This document shows positions 62,201 to 64,000 of a DNA stretch of 64,000 bases, piece after piece. Positions within the stretch are counted from its first letter, which is position 1, and each line of letters starts with the position of its first letter. Under the pieces are notes generated by a model. It was not told where the DNA came from. It did not search any database and worked only from the letters and a program-made list of their open reading frames with translations. The position numbers and the translations under genes are program-made. The stretch is from Pedobacter alluvionis (GTDB lineage Bacteria > Bacteroidota > Bacteroidia > Sphingobacteriales > Sphingobacteriaceae). The stretch is from the NCBI RefSeq assembly GCF_003664035.1, contig NZ_RCCK01000012.1, forward strand, positions 558,001-622,000, written 5' to 3'.

Positions 62201-64000
62201 TTAATTTCTTTAACAGGCTTGCGCTGACCTCGTCTGATATCTCCAGGCTTACTGCTAATATCTGCTCTACAAACTTTCCTTTTGCGGCGTTTATCTCATG
62301 GTCGTATAATGGTTCGTTGAAACGATGATGAAATATTGAAAAGAGCTTATCTACACTTCCAAAAAAGCCTGTTGATGCTTCAGCGTAACCATGGAAAAAC
62401 CAGGCGTTCGCTCGTGCCATTTCAGCGAAAGCAAGGTCGAACGCGCGTTCAGTCGGCTTATCACTTGGTGGCAGAAAAATCTCCGGCTCAACTGTAAAGT
62501 CTTTGGTTATGATGTAAAAAAGTCTGGCGTAGTTGAATATATAGTTGGCAAATCCGCCCGCCCGTACATAGGAATTTTTCTTTTTTAGTTCTGTTGGCGT
62601 TACCATTAAATTGAATGCTTCTTTCCTTTTTGATGCATCATCCTTTTCAAAGGTATAGATCAATGCGTAAGCTCGCGTGTGCCAGTCATCACCGTCATTC
62701 TGCCAATTTTCAAAAAAGTCCAGCGCCTGTTTGCGTAGTACCTCTGTTGTCTGGCGTTTATAAATAACATCGAAATAGAAGTCGAATTGATAGAACTTAT
62801 CCAAGTCAACTTTTGCGTGATCAGCCAATGCTTTCAGTTTGTCGAACTCTTTACGAATAATAAAATGATCTTTAAGAGATAATATCAATCGCGGCAACAG
62901 TGGTTCCTCAGGCTCTTGTTCTCCTTCTGCACCAATGACAATACCCCGGCACTTCTCTATAATCTCATCCAGTGGAAGAAAGATGCTAGCCACGTTTGCC
63001 CAAGTCTCTAAGAGCTCTACCTCATTCACTTCAGTATAAGTACGCTGATCGTGTCGTCTACTGCTAAGTTTAGCTGAGGCTTCAAAAAGATAGATTGGAG
63101 TTGCCCGGTTAAAAAGTTCTAATGACAAGTCCTTGTAGCCTTTATCAAAAAGCAAGTTAGAGAAATCCAATGCCGCCGTATGGGGTACCAGTAATTTGGC
63201 CGAATCAAATACAAAAGAACAGGCGGTATCTAAAAGGCCTGCGCTCAGGAAAATATCATAGTAATTGCCGAATGAAAGATTTGCAGTACGCTGTTCCAAC
63301 TCCAAAAGAGCAAAAAAACAAGCAGCCACCGTGCGATAGTTCTTTTTCTGCTCCCCTGCGAGCAATGCGAGGCGGATGTCTTCCCTAATTATACTCGAAT
63401 TGCGGTAAAGGAACCACTGCTGCCGAAAAAAGCTTTGCGTGGACAGGTCGGATATCGTGGTATATTGCTCGGCCTTGTACCAATGATAGATGATGTTGAA
63501 GCGGTATTGGTCGTCAATATCTTTTATCGCATTTGCTATTTCAAGATGAAATTTCTGATCGGTGCGTTTATCGAATTTTCCGCTGAATCGGTTTCTGGCT
63601 GATTCTTCGATCAAAAATTCTTTGAAGCTGTTGTGAAAGAATTGCCAAATATTCTCAGACTTGTAAAAGTAATATTCGGCTGTTTTATTGACCCGGTCAG
63701 CATCAGCGCCATTGATTTTAAAATGACCTAACAGTTCGAGGTCGAAATATGGAAACCGAAAACGGGCAATGATTCCCAGAATATGGACAAACTGATCATT
63801 CACCTTATATTTTTCCCAAAACTTGCTATACTCTCTATAAATATCACCTGAAAAATCTTTGGAACCAATTATCTCATCGTAAGCCTCTGCGTTTCTCTGA
63901 TTCAATTCTTCTATGGTATAGCGAAGGAAAAGGGGGTGTCCCTTTGTATTGTGATAAAGAGATTCTACTTGGCCAACACTTAAGATAAGCTTGTATGAAT
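59298..64000 (-). CDS. Giant STAND-like protein, 5' part beyond the window
   Basis: The frame is open from the stop at 59298 to the window edge, at least 1567 residues; a TTG at 63905 is not the real start because the frame continues (SYKLILSVGQVESLYHNTKG, then HPLFLRYTIEELNQRN). The HPLFLRYTIEEL stretch is typical of the helical part after a STAND/NACHT NTPase core, followed by a winged-helix-like IWQFFHNSFKEFLIEES. The remaining 1400 residues are helical repeats, with a distinct basic/aromatic C-terminal domain (GWQVLITREGLEAVIRKLGS, KRIQRHLEFHQRRYNTY). The NTPase core and any effector lie outside. It faces the nuclease-STAND gene. Defence function is inferred. Confidence 0.7.
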   Translation of the reverse strand, partial: SYKLILSVGQVESLYHNTKGHPLFLRYTIEELNQRNAEAYDEIIGSKDFSGDIYREYSKFWEKYKVNDQFVHILGIIARFRFPYFDLELLGHFKINGADADRVNKTAEYYFYKSENIWQFFHNSFKEFLIEESARNRFSGKFDKRTDQKFHLEIANAIKDIDDQYRFNIIYHWYKAEQYTTISDLSTQSFFRQQWFLYRNSSIIREDIRLALLAGEQKKNYRTVAACFFALLELEQRTANLSFGNYYDIFLSAGLLDTACSFVFDSAKLLVPHTAALDFSNLLFDKGYKDLSLELFNRATPIYLFEASAKLSSRRHDQRTYTEVNEVELLETWANVASIFLPLDEIIEKCRGIVIGAEGEQEPEEPLLPRLILSLKDHFIIRKEFDKLKALADHAKVDLDKFYQFDFYFDVIYKRQTTEVLRKQALDFFENWQNDGDDWHTRAYALIYTFEKDDASKRKEAFNLMVTPTELKKKNSYVRAGGFANYIFNYARLFYIITKDFTVEPEIFLPPSDKPTERAFDLAFAEMARANAWFFHGYAEASTGFFGSVDKLFSIFHHRFNEPLYDHEINAAKGKFVEQILAVSLEISDEVSASLLKKLTNEWNVNGSYWSNEAIQGIIEWSIDHHVDVKWCKDTLLGIEKGIYSNGYLTQRISEGVQQARLWSKLKETPRVESTIDKLMSICLGMSGEDDQQVGQMVNWIEKYQPTPIPDIQYYLDRLASMKDKVNSSNHTPAIAILELSFYHGNGYKIFEHLLFKELVNLLDGFEYLLIYLLNKGWVPKNVLVRLFTRIIVAFDDAHSIRRLFIRAFFRTKPDIGEVEELIKELHIFSLVEIRNSYLLEIYEQMIQQGSAPARVGLSDKPKVKDEDRSSSEHLRLKDSTYLSHADVLNKVTSLDDLLALKGEEERNGYFNWTEAFIKVIPTADTAEIKVFLNEFNIDIDTKHITKIAGVLSENGKTEIAKELLKRTIEESRYCQWGDEYYAKGKILAYTLLEKLTPCGRVPSDALKDFVEALPNMGTRVRESVIADLDKVFTLFDKTVDLNLIYEELNLYRDQLLSNEEVVQGVEVQGHESDDALFIDFLTFLVTTPSQFTEIIYPVLIAEYNQLDRIIPELLKRLYDGGFTLKFLKLLHGVANKTDRYVERFKNELEALVNSSRFDLMLLASDLLNLGGYAAQRTQQISELPLSYTLELPPERGIVDASKNAIGNISDDGYLKETNDPLVYTKIIDIEISMLARVTGFAKYNIAYRIRVLGDDQQFPIWCSNLTEQELRGLYESMLDLKVPYNRPQVQKVYVGLAKVLMELLELGYLDFDTAEDFLPHFDPATYLVEVVSQPRSIASILKKSGSAPSVDRKWAHEFDDAYISKVLTAYDGERFILAERTLMQGMGHGKAIEIREAFIEVKATVDEDEAAIFRSRTRALIRDYIDHEQAGIIIYNSARTTQPKENWLAVNPLLAMDMGLNFNEREGNFRWDNEAGEAVIESVFWQLGDSGNKGGHHDSESGNGWQVLITREGLEAVIRKLGSRPLFHYKRIQRHLEFHQRRYNTYINEEDMKFLTEEFNLSDYT

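Overview
The window comes from a member of the Bacteroidota. The best guess is Sphingobacteriaceae (Sphingobacterium/Pedobacter-like) or a Chryseobacterium relative. The evidence is a CTnDOT-type conjugation module (RteC, TraE-TraQ, YWFCY-type coupling protein), a SusC/SusD pair with an anti-sigma/sigma pair, a DUF6443-type Rhs protein, a DUF6520 peptide, TAnnTTTG-type promoter motifs and AT-rich spacers without clear Shine-Dalgarno sites. No rRNA, tRNA or CRISPR array was seen.

Layout. (1) 1-0.8 kb: the 3' end of a tyrosine recombinase, a small excisionase-like HTH gene, and the 5' stub of a PAS-sensor gene cut off exactly at the end of that HTH gene, which looks like an insertion boundary. 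(2) 1.1-36.1 kb: the backbone of an integrative conjugative element. It has rteC, an HTH gene, a DUF4099/DUF3945 protein, topB, a cargo pair (alpha/beta hydrolase and AraC regulator), DUF1896, a giant methylase-helicase, secreted cargo proteins, mobC (leftward), an SMI1/KNR4 gene, mobB and mobA (leftward), a hairpin-rich non-coding region that is the best oriT candidate, then traA, a DUF3408 gene, traD, a conserved unknown and traE-traQ (rightward). The tra cluster is broken by a leftward ParB-like gene followed by a dead C-terminal piece of a type I methylase (HsdM). It also carries an unrecognised gene between traK and traL. (3) 36.4-41.3 kb: an Rhs/polymorphic toxin with a nuclease-like C-terminus and two probable immunity genes, preceded by the stub of another secreted protein. 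(4) 41.5-52.8 kb: an AraC regulator, a MauE-propeller fusion and a four-cysteine DUF6520 peptide (rightward), facing a leftward sigma, FecR, SusC, SusD, S9 peptidase set. (5) 53.7-64 kb: two very large, convergent STAND-type NTPases, one with an N-terminal Mrr-like nuclease (Avs-like antiphage architecture), separated by 1.3 kb of decayed sequence. The second runs off the window.

How the parts work together. Region 2 should build a VirB/D4-like conjugation machine: TraG ATPase, TraJ/K/M/N/O channel, MobC coupling protein, MobA/B relaxosome. TopB and the helicase-methylase process DNA, and RteC/HTH proteins control excision. If the recombinase at the left edge belongs to the same element, the toxin-immunity, Sus and STAND genes to the right may be its cargo, but neither element end can be proved here. 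The most unusual parts are the MauE/DUF6520/S9/SusCD assembly, the nuclease-STAND locus, the unknown gene inside the tra operon, and the repeat-rich mobA-traA intergenic region.
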